Origin: Actinomycetota bacterium | GTDB taxonomy: Bacteria > Actinomycetota > AC-67 | Assembly (NCBI GenBank): GCA_040905475.1 | Contig: JBBDRM010000035.1 | Location: forward strand, 1 to 48,409 | DNA length: 48,409 nucleotides | Reading direction: 5' to 3' | Notes under the pieces: generated by a model | What the model was told of the DNA's origin: nothing | The model's input: the letters and a program-made list of their open reading frames with translations, nothing else | Database searches by the model: none | Shown here: piece by piece, positions 8,849 to 17,827 of the stretch | How positions within the stretch are numbered: the first letter of the stretch is position 1 | How the letters are laid out: each line of letters begins with the position of its first letter | Made by a program: the position numbers and the translations under genes

Positions 8849-9026
8849 CTCTCACCCCCTGTTGCCATCCTCAAAGCGGTGCCTTTTGGTTGCAATAGGG
8901 CAGTTAGCCCATCTTTGACCCGACTGGGGCGAGGATAGCTGGAAGCGCTGTTTCCAACCGTCGCCGTGATGACACTCCAGCGGCAGTTGAGGGATCGGGT
9001 CATGCCGGGTCGGCTTGCCGGCCCCA

Positions 9027-9683
9027 TTATGAACGTGCTCGGCGGCGCAACTCCTCGATGTCGCGGACCTCGATACGGCCGCGACCCAGGGCGATCATCA
9101 AGGACCGCTCGGCGTCCTTGAGGACGGAATTGACGGTCGGGCGAGTCGCCCCCGCGAGGGCGGCAATGTCGTCCTGACTCAAGGGGATGACCAGGTCGGT
9201 CGTCCCCTCCGCATACACATCGCCCAACGCCAGCAACCGGCGGAACACCCGCGTCTGGACGGGGACGAACAACGCCTCCAGAAGGTGAGACGTCAGCCGC
9301 TTCACCTGTGTGGCGAGGGCTGCAGCCAAGACCTCGTTGACCTCTGGGGATCGCGAACGGATGTCCTGGAAGGCGTCGCGATGGATGATCACCGTCTCGG
9401 TGGGCTCGAGCGCGACGATCGTCGCCGTTCGCGCCGGTGGAGGTGTGATCAACGCCATCTCGCCGAAGAAGTCTCCGGACCCGAGCACGGCGAGCGTCGC
9501 GACGTCACCACGCGGGGTCGTCACGCGAACGGAAACGCGGCCGCTCTCGATCAGATGAAGCGTCTCGGCGGGATCACCCTGATGGAAGATGATCTCGTTC
9601 CGCGCATACCTGCGACGCCGCGCGAGCGCGAGGAGTGAGTCTCGCTCTTCGGGCGATAGGCCGGCGAGGAGTTCCCACTCCAT
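9027..9683 (-). CDS. Crp/Fnr-family transcriptional regulator
   Basis: 218 residues. A CNB domain (about 1-120) with the cassette FGEMALITPPPARTATI (73-89), which includes the E75 and R85 expected for cAMP contact, is followed by a dimerisation helix and a winged helix-turn-helix (about 164-215, SQDDIAALAGATRPTVNSVL). It probably senses cAMP made by the cyclases nearby and regulates transcription. The ATG lies 3 bp after the stop of the small zinc-protein gene, so the two form one operon. Codons 1-75 are inside the perfect 447-bp repeat and recur in the chimeric ORF at 18348-18947. Confidence 0.92.
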   Translation of the reverse strand: MEWELLAGLSPEERDSLLALARRRRYARNEIIFHQGDPAETLHLIESGRVSVRVTTPRGDVATLAVLGSGDFFGEMALITPPPARTATIVALEPTETVIIHRDAFQDIRSRSPEVNEVLAAALATQVKRLTSHLLEALFVPVQTRVFRRLLALGDVYAEGTTDLVIPLSQDDIAALAGATRPTVNSVLKDAERSLMIALGRGRIEVRDIEELRRRARS

Positions 9684-9904
9684 CGGTCAGTCCAGCTCCG
9701 GCAACACCACCGGATCGGGTCTCGGCGAACAGGTACCGCACCAGAGGGCATCTTCGACGACGAGGACTTTGATCGGACCTTCGCCGCGTGCGCGATAGAG
9801 CTCGAGGATGTAGGGACGATCCTGTACATGGTCCTCGCAGAGGCCTCGCGCACAGAAACGGCAAGAGCCCACCGCCGTCTTCCTGCAATGCCAGCAGTCC
9901 ACTT
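9458..9904. repeat. 447-bp perfect direct repeat, copy A
   Basis: Reads identically, base for base, to 18722-19168 (offset 9264). It contains nearly all of the zinc-protein gene and codons 1-75 of crp. Similarity continues weakly for about 10 bp past a 1-bp indel at 9904/19168, then both flanks are unrelated. The lack of any substitution implies a recent duplication or ongoing gene conversion. Confidence 0.95.
9687..9902 (-). CDS. Small cysteine-rich zinc-binding protein (copy A)
   Basis: 71 residues from a GTG at 9902. Paired cysteines C3/C6 (CWHC), C14/C17 (CRFC), C22 with H25 (CEDH), then C55/C58 (CGTC) form a B-box-like or DUF2180-like zinc module. No catalytic motif is seen; a role in protein or nucleic-acid contacts is likely. 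It is followed at once by crp (3-bp gap). Compared with the second copy at 18951-19181, one T is missing just before this start, so the MGAR start of the other copy is out of frame and only GTG remains, with a weak AGGGG upstream. Expression of this copy may therefore be lower. Confidence 0.75.
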   Translation of the reverse strand: MDCWHCRKTAVGSCRFCARGLCEDHVQDRPYILELYRARGEGPIKVLVVEDALWCGTCSPRPDPVVLPELD

Positions 9905-9977
9905 GCGAGCCCCTGTCCCGAGGATCCGAGGGGATGATAGTCCCAATAACCGTGAAACCGGGCAGATTCTGGGTAAT

Positions 9978-10244
9978 TCCGGCGACGAGCTCGGAGCATT
10001 GTTTGCGTGGTCTGGGCAGTTCGACGAAGCCCGAAGTAGGGCGATGGAGGCTGTCCGTGCGACTCAGAAGACGGACCTCGTCAACGACCAGGCGGATGCT
10101 CTGTTCAGCTTGGCAATGGTGTCCCTGGCTGCCGGGCAGGTCGACGAAGCTAGGGACGCCGCCTCGAGGAGCCTGGAGATCTACCTCCGAAAGGGGAACC
10201 AGGCGAGCGCCCGCCAGGCCGAGGAGTTCCTTGCTCTGCTGTAG
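9978..10244 (+). pseudogene. C-terminal TPR tail of a cyclase/ATPase-type regulator
   Basis: The frame reads SGDELGALFAWSGQFDEARS, later LVNDQADALFSLAMVSLAAG and ends in AEEFLALL. This is the same pattern as the last 90 residues of the protein ending at 11663 (AINDQADTRVDAASIFIRGG, then ALQELETA). No ATPase or cyclase portion precedes it; the sequence upstream is the zinc-protein region. It is a 5'-truncated remnant that ends 5 bp before the operator of the XRE module. Confidence 0.7.
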
Positions 10245-10249
10245 TTCTC

Positions 10250-10265
10250 ATAGCAGATATGCTAT
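10250..10265. promoter_or_regulatory. Operator-like palindrome before the XRE gene
   Basis: ATAGCA-GATA-TGCTAT, a perfect 6-bp inverted repeat, 11 bp upstream of the ATG in an AT-rich patch (TATAAATTCGATAT) that is unusual for this DNA. It fits autoregulation by the XRE protein; no Shine-Dalgarno is visible, so the transcript may be leaderless. Confidence 0.55.
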
Positions 10266-10276
10266 AAATTCGATAT

Positions 10277-10654
10277 ATGAAAACCATGATGATCGGATCA
10301 GTTCTGCGCACAGCCCGGCTCGGGAAGAAGCTCACCCAGGCGCAGGTCGCCGAGCGGATGGGGACGACACAGTCCGTCATCTCGCGAGCGGAAGCGGGCT
10401 GGCTCGAACCGTCGTCCGGCTTCATCGAGCGCTTCGCACGGGCAGTCGGGCAACCGATCACCGTGACGTTCGGAGGGGAACCCTCGCTGCCCGACCGCCG
10501 AACCCGTCGTGGTCGAGTGCGGCGAGCACTCGGCGACTACGTGTTCGATCCGTGGGAGCGGTCCCCGGGCTCTGCTGAGATCAAGAGCCTTGAGTCTGAT
10601 GGGCTGACGCGTGAGCACTTCGAAGGCCGAGCGGCTTCTCGCACGCGCCGCTAA
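10277..10654 (+). CDS. XRE-family HTH protein (putative antitoxin)
   Basis: 125 residues. Residues about 8-60 form a Cro/C1-type helix-turn-helix (LTQAQVAERMGTTQSVISRA), followed by a basic linker (RRTRRGRVRR) and a short tail. It overlaps the next gene by 44 bp, so the two are co-translated. A small XRE protein ahead of a nucleotidyltransferase-like protein fits a type II or type IV toxin-antitoxin or abortive-infection pair, with this member binding its own promoter palindrome. Function is inferred from layout. Confidence 0.75.
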   Translation: MKTMMIGSVLRTARLGKKLTQAQVAERMGTTQSVISRAEAGWLEPSSGFIERFARAVGQPITVTFGGEPSLPDRRTRRGRVRRALGDYVFDPWERSPGSAEIKSLESDGLTREHFEGRAASRTRR

Positions 10655-11210
10655 ATCAAAGGTCCGGCTACGCCGCCACCTCTTGGTTGCTGCAGCGCTC
10701 CGCGAAGTGCTCGGAAGCGATCCGATCGTCGTCGGCGGAACGGCCGAGGAGTTCTGGACCAGCGATGAGTATCGCGAGACAGATCTCGACGTGTGCGCCC
10801 CATTGACGACCGCAGAACGCAAGACCTTGGGGAGCCTAGGCTTCGAACGGGAAGGACGCCACTGGTATCACGCCTCTTCTCGCGTGGCGGTGGAGTTTCC
10901 CGACTCGACGATCGACGGTGACCCCGAAAGAACCGTACTCGAGTCCGTACCCGGCGGAGCGGCTCGCATCATCGGCGTCGACGACCTTTACCTCGATCGG
11001 CTTCGTCAGGCGACGATGAACGAAGACATCGAGGACGTCCACTTCCAGTCGACCCTCGCCGTGGCGGCCGCCTGTTTCGATGTCATCGACTGGCGCTACG
11101 TGCGATCCCGGCTCGCAGCGATCGAAGAGACCGATCGCACCGTCGGCTCGGCGATGAAGCGAATCAACACCAGAGTGAGACGGCGAGCCTTGTCGGTCTC
11201 GAGGCAGTGA
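10611..11210 (+). CDS. Nucleotidyltransferase-fold protein (putative toxin of XRE module)
   Basis: 199 residues from a GTG inside the XRE gene. Residues 39-62 read IVVGGTAEEFWTSDEYRETD and then LDVC. The GG motif and the spaced T-D-x-D (T57, D58, D60) match the minimal polymerase-beta nucleotidyltransferase pattern found in AbiEii/MNT-type toxins. A possible third acid is in VAVEFPDS (about residue 106). Together with the HTH partner this suggests a TA-like module that modifies RNA or protein by NMP transfer. The motif is short, so family assignment is moderate. A terminator hairpin follows at 11300. Confidence 0.6.
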   Translation: MSTSKAERLLARAAKSKVRLRRHLLVAAALREVLGSDPIVVGGTAEEFWTSDEYRETDLDVCAPLTTAERKTLGSLGFEREGRHWYHASSRVAVEFPDSTIDGDPERTVLESVPGGAARIIGVDDLYLDRLRQATMNEDIEDVHFQSTLAVAAACFDVIDWRYVRSRLAAIEETDRTVGSAMKRINTRVRRRALSVSRQ

Positions 11211-11299
11211 CATCCTGATCAGATGTCACGTGCACGAGCGCGGATCCGATCCAGCAATCGGCGCCGGCGTTTTTCGGTGCGATCGGGTTCGATAGCCGA

Positions 11300-11336
11300 G
11301 GGACGGCTCCGTTGAAGGAGGAGCCGTCCCCCGTTT
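11300..11336 (+). terminator. Intrinsic terminator after the XRE/NTase module
   Basis: GGGACGGCTCC - GTTGAAGGA - GGAGCCGTCCC: perfect 11-bp stem, followed by CCGTTTT. It lies 90 bp past the nucleotidyltransferase stop. Confidence 0.75.
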
Positions 11337-11339
11337 TCA

Positions 11340-11660
11340 ACCGACTCCCACCTATCGATGGTCTGCCAGTCGGCGTGTTCCTCGGTTTTGTTTTTCGTGT
11401 TGGTGAGGTTTCGTAAGCCACCGCTGCCGTCGGCGTTCAGCACGTACAGGTCCGACGGCGGAAATGTGATGTCCGCGAAGTGTTCGAACAATGAGCTTGC
11501 CGTCGGGTGACCAGCTTGGAGTTATGTTGTTGCCGAACCCGCTCGTGACTTGCCGAACCCTCGTCCCGTTGAACCGCATGACGAAGAGATCGCTGACGGC
11601 GTCGATGCACGAGTTGTTCTCGAAGACGATGCTCGCACCGTGCGGGCCGTCGATCGAGCT
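11340..11660 (-). pseudogene. Frameshifted TolB/PD40-type beta-propeller fragment
   Basis: The minus strand encodes FVMRFNGTRVRQVTSGFGNN and SWSPDGKLIV, then in the next frame FEHFADITFPPSDLYVLNAD and GLRNLTNT. Together these read as one PD40/TolB repeat block (SPDGK...DLYVLNADGSG...LRNLTN). A single-base loss at the GTTCGAAC near 11487-11492 separates the halves. The upstream part is cut off at the end of the cyclase gene (11663), and no start or signal peptide is left. It is a decayed remnant of a secreted or periplasmic propeller gene. Confidence 0.7.
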
Positions 11661-11662
11661 GG

Positions 11663-14600
11663 TCAGGCGGTTTCCAGCTCCTGGAGTGCGGCTCTCGCCC
11701 TCGCGGCGGAAACGACGTTCTCCTTCTCCTCGTAGAGCGCGAGCGCTGCCCGCAACATAGTCCTGGCATCGTCACGCCGGCCGCCCCGGATGAAGATCGA
11801 CGCCGCATCCACCCTGGTGTCTGCCTGGTCGTTGATCGCGTGAGAGGCATCGACGATCGCGAGCGCTTCTCGTATGAGTTCCTCGGCTCCATCGAGATCG
11901 CCTCTGGCCGCGAGTAGCTGCGCTTTCGCGCGACGCCATTCCATCTGCGTGACGGCATCCTCTGCCCCACCGGTTTCTCGGCTGATCTCAGCCAATGCCT
12001 CCGCCTCGTCATAACGACCGCACGCATGGAGCGCCAGCGCAGAGGCTGACGCAAGCGTCGACAGGTAAGTGCGCTCGCCTAGTTTGCTCAGGATGTCGTA
12101 GTCAGGCTGTAGATGTGCGACGGCCGCCTCCGGGTCGCCCGCCAGCATCTCGACCTTTGCGGCGAAGTACGAATACGTGGCCCCGAGGACGGTTCGGCCT
12201 GCGTCGTCAACGAGAGCTCGACCGTCGCGATACTGCTGGCGCGCCGTAATGAAGTCGCCTCTCCGTGCATGGAGAAGCGACTCGAAGATCGAGAGCAGAC
12301 CGCGCGCGAAGCGGTCCTCTCTGAGGTCATCATTCAAGGCGTGAAGCCGCTTGAACGCCTCTGATGTCGGGACATGCCCCTCGACCGCGACAAGGAGCAG
12401 CCAGATGGCAGCATCCAGAAAAGCGCGTCTGTCGCCTGCCCTCCGGGCATAGTCCAGCGCCCGCATCAGCGCCTCCTCGGCGTGTCGCGTCATCATCCCG
12501 AACAGATGGTTATCCGCAACGAGCTTCCAGACCTTCGCCAATGCCGCATCGTCGCCGGATACCTCGAAGATCCGCACAAGGTCCTCCGACTTCCGATAGG
12601 CCTTCATGGCTTCCTCGGGCTGAACCATCACTTGACGCCGCCAACGTTCAAGCGCCACAAGCGCTCCGAGGCGCGCATCGCTCCCAGGCGCAACGGCCTC
12701 AGCATTGTTGATCGAAGCTTCGGCCGCATCGAACTCGCCGCCCTCGGTCTGAGCTGCAGCGAGATCTACCAGGAGTTCGACGTGCCGAGAGCCGCGGTCA
12801 GGCGAGAGGGCTACCGCGCGAGCCAGCAGTCGCGAAGCAGCCGGCATGTCGGAGCGGGCCAGTGCGCGCCGGCCCGCACGAGCCAGGTACTCCGTCGCGC
12901 GCCCGGCCAACTCCATCCCCGCCGAGCCGACCGGCCCGAGCTCGGAAGACCAACGGAATGCTTGCTCGAAGTGATAGCCGACGATCTCCTCCAGCTCGAT
13001 GGCGCGATCGCCGAGCGAGGCTTCGAGCCATCGGGCGAACCGTTCGTGCAGGGCGGCACGCGATTCCTTGGTCACTGCGGCGTACGCCGCATCGCGGATG
13101 AGGATGTGTCGGAATCGATAGCTGGGGGCCGTCGTCGACGGATCCGGTTGGATGAGATCGCGCCGCTCGAGCGCGTCGAGGCTCGGGACGAGGGCGTCTC
13201 GCAGCTGATCCCCGGCCAGATGGCGGACCTCCTCCTCCTCGAACGTCCGCCCAATGACGGACCCGCATCCGATCACGGTTCGCTCCTCGTCCTGAAGCTG
13301 GTCGAGGCGCGCCGCGAGGATCCCTTCGATCGTCGCGGGCATCTTCAATTCGGCCGGATCGCCGGCGAGTGCCCATGACCCGTTCTCGCGACGGAGAACG
13401 CCTTGGTCCACGAGCATCCCCACGAGCTCTTCGAGGAAGAGCGGGTTTCCTTCGGCGATCGCGACCATCCGCCCGGCGACGTTGCCCGCGATAGCGGCCT
13501 CTCCGAGAAGGATCGTCACAAGATCACCCGCTGCGTTTTCCGGCAACGCCTCGAGCGCGATACGAGGACCGACCTCGACCCATGAAGGGCGCTCTTCCAA
13601 GAGTTCCGGCCGTGCCGGGCAAACGATCAAAAGAGGAGCCGCGACGCGCGCCTTCAGATATTCGAGCATGTCGAGGAACGTCGGCTCCGCCCAATGGATG
13701 TCTTCGAAGACGAGAGCCAGCCCGGCTGGACGAGCGACCGCCTCAAACACCTTTCGAACAGCCCAGAAGAGCTCGTGGGTCGCCACACCGAGGCCTCCGA
13801 CACCGAGGATCTCAGCAACCCCGTTCATGATCGCGGCCTGCTCGGGATCTCCGGCGATGAGCCGGCCGATCTTGGCGCCGACGCCCTCCGCGTCATCCTC
13901 ATCGAGGATACCGGCCGCTTGTTTGATCGCTTCCGCCGCGGGCCAGAACGTGATCCCTTCACCGTAGGGAAGACATCGAGCACGCACGACCCCGCGATCG
14001 ACGCCGGCTAAGAACTCGGCCGTGAGCCGGGATTTTCCTATCCCGGGCGAGCCGAGGATCGTGACGAGCTCACAGGAACTACCGCGCCATACGCGCTCGG
14101 CAAACTCACGTAGTTGCGCAAGCTCGGGGTCTCGGCCGATCAGCGGCACGCCACGCGCACGGCGCGCCGAGGCGTCTTTGCGTATGTCGATCAGCCGATG
14201 TGCGGCGATACGGTCGGCCTTGCCTTTGACTGAGAGCGGTTCGATCGCTTCCGTTGTCGCAGCATCCCGGATCAGCGAATACGTGATAGGGCCGATCACG
14301 ATCTCGCCGGCCGAAGCCGCCTGTTCCAAGCGGGCCGCGAGATTGACCGCGTCTCCGGTGACCAGCGTTTGACCGACGGCGGGATCGCCCGTCACGACCT
14401 CGCCGGTATTCACGCCGATCCGGATCGCCAGGCGGGTTCCCCAGCGCGATTCGAACTCGTCGTTCAACTGCTCGAGCGCCCGGCGCATCTCGTCCGCCGC
14501 GCGTACGGCTCGCATCGCGTCATCCTCGTGGAGCTTCGGGATCCCGAACACGGCCATAACCGCGTCGCCGATGAACTTCTCGACCGCGCCGCCGTGTCGC

Positions 14601-14827
14601 TCCAGCACGGCCCGCATCTCCCCGAAATAGCGGGACATCACCCCACGCACGGTTTCGGGGTCGAACCGTTCTCCCAGCTCGGTCGACCCGACGATGTCCG
14701 AGAACACAATCGTTACCGTCTTTCGGATCCGCGACGGCGCCGCCGTGCCGGCCAATGCGGAGCCGCACGACGAGCAGAAGCGCGCGTGCTCGGGATTCTC
14801 GGCGCCGCAGTTCGGGCATGCAGCCAC
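11663..14827 (-). CDS. Zinc-ribbon class III cyclase / STAND ATPase / TPR protein (second)
   Basis: 1054 residues. The zinc ribbon (CPNC...CSSC, residues 4-21) is followed by a cyclase domain with metal aspartates D44 (VFSDIVGSTE) and D88 (FIGDAVMAVFG) and N162/R166 (VNLAAR). An ATPase domain has Walker A GSPGIGKS (259-266) and Walker B LVFEDIHWAEP; a long TPR region ends ALQELETA. It has the same domain order as the protein at 1754-5197 but differs throughout, so it is an old paralogue. All cyclase catalytic positions are kept. Its tail resembles the remnant at 9978-10244. It is divergent from the 14866 remnant and the gene at 15068. Confidence 0.9.
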   Translation of the reverse strand: MAACPNCGAENPEHARFCSSCGSALAGTAAPSRIRKTVTIVFSDIVGSTELGERFDPETVRGVMSRYFGEMRAVLERHGGAVEKFIGDAVMAVFGIPKLHEDDAMRAVRAADEMRRALEQLNDEFESRWGTRLAIRIGVNTGEVVTGDPAVGQTLVTGDAVNLAARLEQAASAGEIVIGPITYSLIRDAATTEAIEPLSVKGKADRIAAHRLIDIRKDASARRARGVPLIGRDPELAQLREFAERVWRGSSCELVTILGSPGIGKSRLTAEFLAGVDRGVVRARCLPYGEGITFWPAAEAIKQAAGILDEDDAEGVGAKIGRLIAGDPEQAAIMNGVAEILGVGGLGVATHELFWAVRKVFEAVARPAGLALVFEDIHWAEPTFLDMLEYLKARVAAPLLIVCPARPELLEERPSWVEVGPRIALEALPENAAGDLVTILLGEAAIAGNVAGRMVAIAEGNPLFLEELVGMLVDQGVLRRENGSWALAGDPAELKMPATIEGILAARLDQLQDEERTVIGCGSVIGRTFEEEEVRHLAGDQLRDALVPSLDALERRDLIQPDPSTTAPSYRFRHILIRDAAYAAVTKESRAALHERFARWLEASLGDRAIELEEIVGYHFEQAFRWSSELGPVGSAGMELAGRATEYLARAGRRALARSDMPAASRLLARAVALSPDRGSRHVELLVDLAAAQTEGGEFDAAEASINNAEAVAPGSDARLGALVALERWRRQVMVQPEEAMKAYRKSEDLVRIFEVSGDDAALAKVWKLVADNHLFGMMTRHAEEALMRALDYARRAGDRRAFLDAAIWLLLVAVEGHVPTSEAFKRLHALNDDLREDRFARGLLSIFESLLHARRGDFITARQQYRDGRALVDDAGRTVLGATYSYFAAKVEMLAGDPEAAVAHLQPDYDILSKLGERTYLSTLASASALALHACGRYDEAEALAEISRETGGAEDAVTQMEWRRAKAQLLAARGDLDGAEELIREALAIVDASHAINDQADTRVDAASIFIRGGRRDDARTMLRAALALYEEKENVVSAARARAALQELETA

Positions 14828-14865
14828 GGCCAGATTCTATGGTCGTGCTCCGGCCGATATTCAAG

Positions 14866-15021
14866 ATGCCTCTTCCAGCGTTCGTTCGCTCGGCGTACGA
14901 GAGGCATGTCTCGGCGGCGAAGGCGGCGCTCGGTGAGGAGCGGTGGCATGAAGAGGTTCAGAGAGGGCGAGCAATGACGATCGACGAGGTGCACCAGCTC
15001 GCACGCTCGCTCGTCCGATAA
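14866..15021 (+). pseudogene. C-terminal remnant of a cyclase/NB-ARC regulator
   Basis: The frame reads MPLPAFVRSAYERHVSAAKA, then ALGEERWHEEVQRGRAMTID and EVHQLARSLVR. This lines up end to end with the last ~50 residues of the intact protein that follows (APLPPFIRDAYETNL ... GEARWEDEFRAGRAMT ... HQLAEGLLE). Nothing of the cyclase, ATPase or TPR parts precedes it. It ends 46 bp before the intact paralogue, suggesting a tandem duplicate of which only the 3' end is left. Confidence 0.75.
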
Positions 15022-15067
15022 CGCTCGGCCCTCTCTTCGACCGTCCTTGATTGCGAGCCCATCCAGC

Positions 15068-17809
15068 ATGTATCCCTTGCCCATGACCCTACCGTCGGGG
15101 ACCGTGTCGCTGCTGTTCACCGACATCGAGGGCTCCACCCGGCTGCTGCATGAGCTCGGCGATCGCTATGCCGAGGCGCTCGGACAGCATCGAGGGCTTC
15201 TTCGCGAGGCCTTCACCAAGCACGGCGGTGTCGAAGTAGACACGCAAGGCGACGCATTCTTCATCGCCTTTCAACGAGCGCCCGACGCGATCGCTGCTGC
15301 TGCTGACGCGCAAGTCGCCTTGGCGGCCGCGTCCTGGCCGGACGACAAGCCGGTCCGCGTCAGGATGGGCATCCACACCGGTACGCCCACCCGGGTGGCC
15401 GAAGGGTACGTTGGGATCGACGTCCACCGCGGCGCGAGGATCTGCGCCGTTGGGCACGGCGGCCAGGTGCTCGTCTCAGCCCAAGCGCGCGCTACGGGGG
15501 TCGAGCACGACTTCAAGTTCCGCGATCTCGGCGATCATGCGCTAAAGGATCTCGCGGAACCGCAGCAGCTCTACCAACTCCTCATCCGCGGTCTGGCAGA
15601 GGACTTCCCGCCTCTTCGTTCGCTTCGGCCCACGAACCTCCCCACGCCGGCCAGCTCTCTGGTGGGTCGCTCGGCAGAGCTTCGCGCGATCGTCGAGCAG
15701 ATGCGTCGCGGCGGCGTCCGTCTGCTAACGCTTACGGGAGCGGGCGGGAGCGGCAAGACGCGTCTGTGCATCGAAGCCGCCCGCCGCCTCTTGGACGACT
15801 ATCCGGCCGGGTGCTTCTTCGTCGGTTTCGCTTCCGTGAGCGAGTCGGATCTCATCGTTCCTACGATCGGTCGCGTCTTGGGGATCCGCGATGCGTCCGG
15901 GGCCCTCCTGTTGGACGCGATCGGTCGACGCGTCGCAGGCAAGAAGCTCCTCTTGGCCTTGGACAACCTCGAGCATCTGCCAAAGGCCGGGCTCGCGGTA
16001 AGCGAGATCCTTAGCGCCGCGCCGGAGCTTAACGTTCTCGCCACGAGCCGGCAGCCCCTGCACTTGTCAGGGGAAACGCGGTTCGCCGTGCCGCCGCTCG
16101 ATCTGCCGGATACGCGACACGACCAGGAGCTGGGAACGATCGCCCGCTCGGAGGCCGTCGCGTTGTTCGTCGAGCGCGCTCGCGCCGTCGATCCGAATTT
16201 CGACCTCACCGATGACAACGCGAAGATCGTCGCAGAGATCTGTGCAAGGCTCGACGGCCTGCCTTTGGCGATCGAGCTCGCCACCGCGCGACTCTCAATC
16301 CTGTCTCCAGCCGAGATCCTCGCAAGATTGGATGACAGGCTGAGTTTGTTGACCGTTGGCGGTGGCGACCTGCCCGAACGGCAACAGACGCTCGCCGCCA
16401 CGATCGAGTGGAGCTTTAACCTGCTCGATCCCAACGTTCGGGCCACACTTGCGACCCTGTCCGTCTTCGCGGAATCGTTCACCATGGACGCCGCCACGTT
16501 CGTCTGCAGGCCGAACCATGAGATCGAACTCGTGGACCATCTCCAGGCGCTCACGGACTTCAACCTTCTCGTACGACGTGACGTCGACGCGGATCGTCGT
16601 CTCGGGATGCTGGAAACGGTCGCGGAATTCTCCCGTAACCGCCTGGAGGACTCAGGAGTCGCGACCGAGACGCGGATGCGACACGCGGACTATTACATCG
16701 AGTTGACCGAACGCGGCGATAAGGAGCTGATGGGTCCCAACGCCGCGACATGGGCGAGGACCCTCGATCGAGAGATGGACAACATACGACGAGCGCTCCG
16801 CTGGCTTGCCGAGACGAAGCAGACAGACCAGGCTCTACGACTCCTCGTGCCACTCGCGCGGTGCTGGACATATCACGGCCGCTTCTCAGAGGCTCTTCAG
16901 TGGCGCGACCGATTTCTTCCTGGCGTTCAGGAGACCTCGCAGCTCGCCGCTAAGGCGTACCGGACATCCGGTGACCTCGCAGTAACAGTAGGCGACTATC
17001 GGGGTGCTGAACCGCTGTTGCTCAAGGCGCGGTCGATGTTCGAAGAAATGGGCGACGTATCAGGGATGGCCGAGGCTCTCAATGGTCTGGCACGTCTTGA
17101 GATTTGCCAAGCCCATTGGGAGGCGAGCGTCGCATTCAGCGAATCGGCGGTTGCGGCCGCGCGAAAGTGCACGGATCGTCGCATCGAGGTTCGAGCTCTT
17201 CGATCGCTCGCGGTGGCGCTGGCGGAGAAAGGCGAGTTCGAGCTCGCGGCGACGAGATACGAGGAAGCAGCGCTTCTGGCGCGCGAGCTTGAATACCATT
17301 GGGAGATGTCCATCATCCGGGCGAACATGAGCTGGTTTTCCTACATCCAAGGTGACTACATCGGCGCACGGTCCCTAGGCGAGGAGTCGCTCGCCGAATC
17401 GAACGCGCTGGGGCTCGCGCGAACAAATGCTCCGCAGCTCCATACGTTAGGTCTTGTAGCACTGCGCGATCACGAACTGCGGCGCGCGCGCGACCTTCTC
17501 ATCGAAGGACTGGTGCTCTCCCACGAGAACGGTGAACCCTTCGACTGGGCGTCGTGCGCGGACGGCCTGGCGGGAGTCGCCGCCGTGGCGGGGGAGTATG
17601 TGGCCGCCGCGCGACTTTTCGGCGCGGCGACGGAGTCGTGGGGAAGAATCGACGCACCGTTGCCACCGTTCATCCGTGACGCGTACGAAACCAACCTCTC
17701 GTCGGCCCGTCGCGATCTCGGCGAAGCACGTTGGGAAGATGAGTTCCGCGCGGGCCGAGCTATGACACCGGATGAGACACACCAGCTAGCAGAGGGTCTG
17801 CTCGAATGA
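15068..17809 (+). CDS. Class III cyclase / NB-ARC STAND ATPase / TPR regulator
   Basis: 913 residues from the ATG at 15068. A TTG at 15047 and an ATG at 15083 (MTLPSGTVSLLFTDIEG, the usual family start) are alternatives; none has a good ribosome site. The cyclase domain comes first (FTDIEGSTRL metal Asp; DTQGDAFFIAF second Asp; GxH-TGT). The NB-ARC ATPase has Walker A TGAGGSGKTRL, Walker B LLLALDNLEHL and the GLPLAIELA motif. TPR-type helices fill the C-terminal half. There is no DNA-binding domain. It probably couples ligand or partner sensing to cyclic-nucleotide synthesis. The remnants at 14866 and 21434 come from relatives of this protein. Confidence 0.88.
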   Translation: MYPLPMTLPSGTVSLLFTDIEGSTRLLHELGDRYAEALGQHRGLLREAFTKHGGVEVDTQGDAFFIAFQRAPDAIAAAADAQVALAAASWPDDKPVRVRMGIHTGTPTRVAEGYVGIDVHRGARICAVGHGGQVLVSAQARATGVEHDFKFRDLGDHALKDLAEPQQLYQLLIRGLAEDFPPLRSLRPTNLPTPASSLVGRSAELRAIVEQMRRGGVRLLTLTGAGGSGKTRLCIEAARRLLDDYPAGCFFVGFASVSESDLIVPTIGRVLGIRDASGALLLDAIGRRVAGKKLLLALDNLEHLPKAGLAVSEILSAAPELNVLATSRQPLHLSGETRFAVPPLDLPDTRHDQELGTIARSEAVALFVERARAVDPNFDLTDDNAKIVAEICARLDGLPLAIELATARLSILSPAEILARLDDRLSLLTVGGGDLPERQQTLAATIEWSFNLLDPNVRATLATLSVFAESFTMDAATFVCRPNHEIELVDHLQALTDFNLLVRRDVDADRRLGMLETVAEFSRNRLEDSGVATETRMRHADYYIELTERGDKELMGPNAATWARTLDREMDNIRRALRWLAETKQTDQALRLLVPLARCWTYHGRFSEALQWRDRFLPGVQETSQLAAKAYRTSGDLAVTVGDYRGAEPLLLKARSMFEEMGDVSGMAEALNGLARLEICQAHWEASVAFSESAVAAARKCTDRRIEVRALRSLAVALAEKGEFELAATRYEEAALLARELEYHWEMSIIRANMSWFSYIQGDYIGARSLGEESLAESNALGLARTNAPQLHTLGLVALRDHELRRARDLLIEGLVLSHENGEPFDWASCADGLAGVAAVAGEYVAAARLFGAATESWGRIDAPLPPFIRDAYETNLSSARRDLGEARWEDEFRAGRAMTPDETHQLAEGLLE

Positions 17810-17827
17810 GAACCCCGAAGCCTTAGT

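Noticed and set aside
9008-9025. GGGTCGGCTTGCCGGCCC as a third copy of the 1698 palindrome
   Set aside because: It shares the core but is an imperfect hairpin just after the crp stop, more like a terminator, and lacks the AACC flank.
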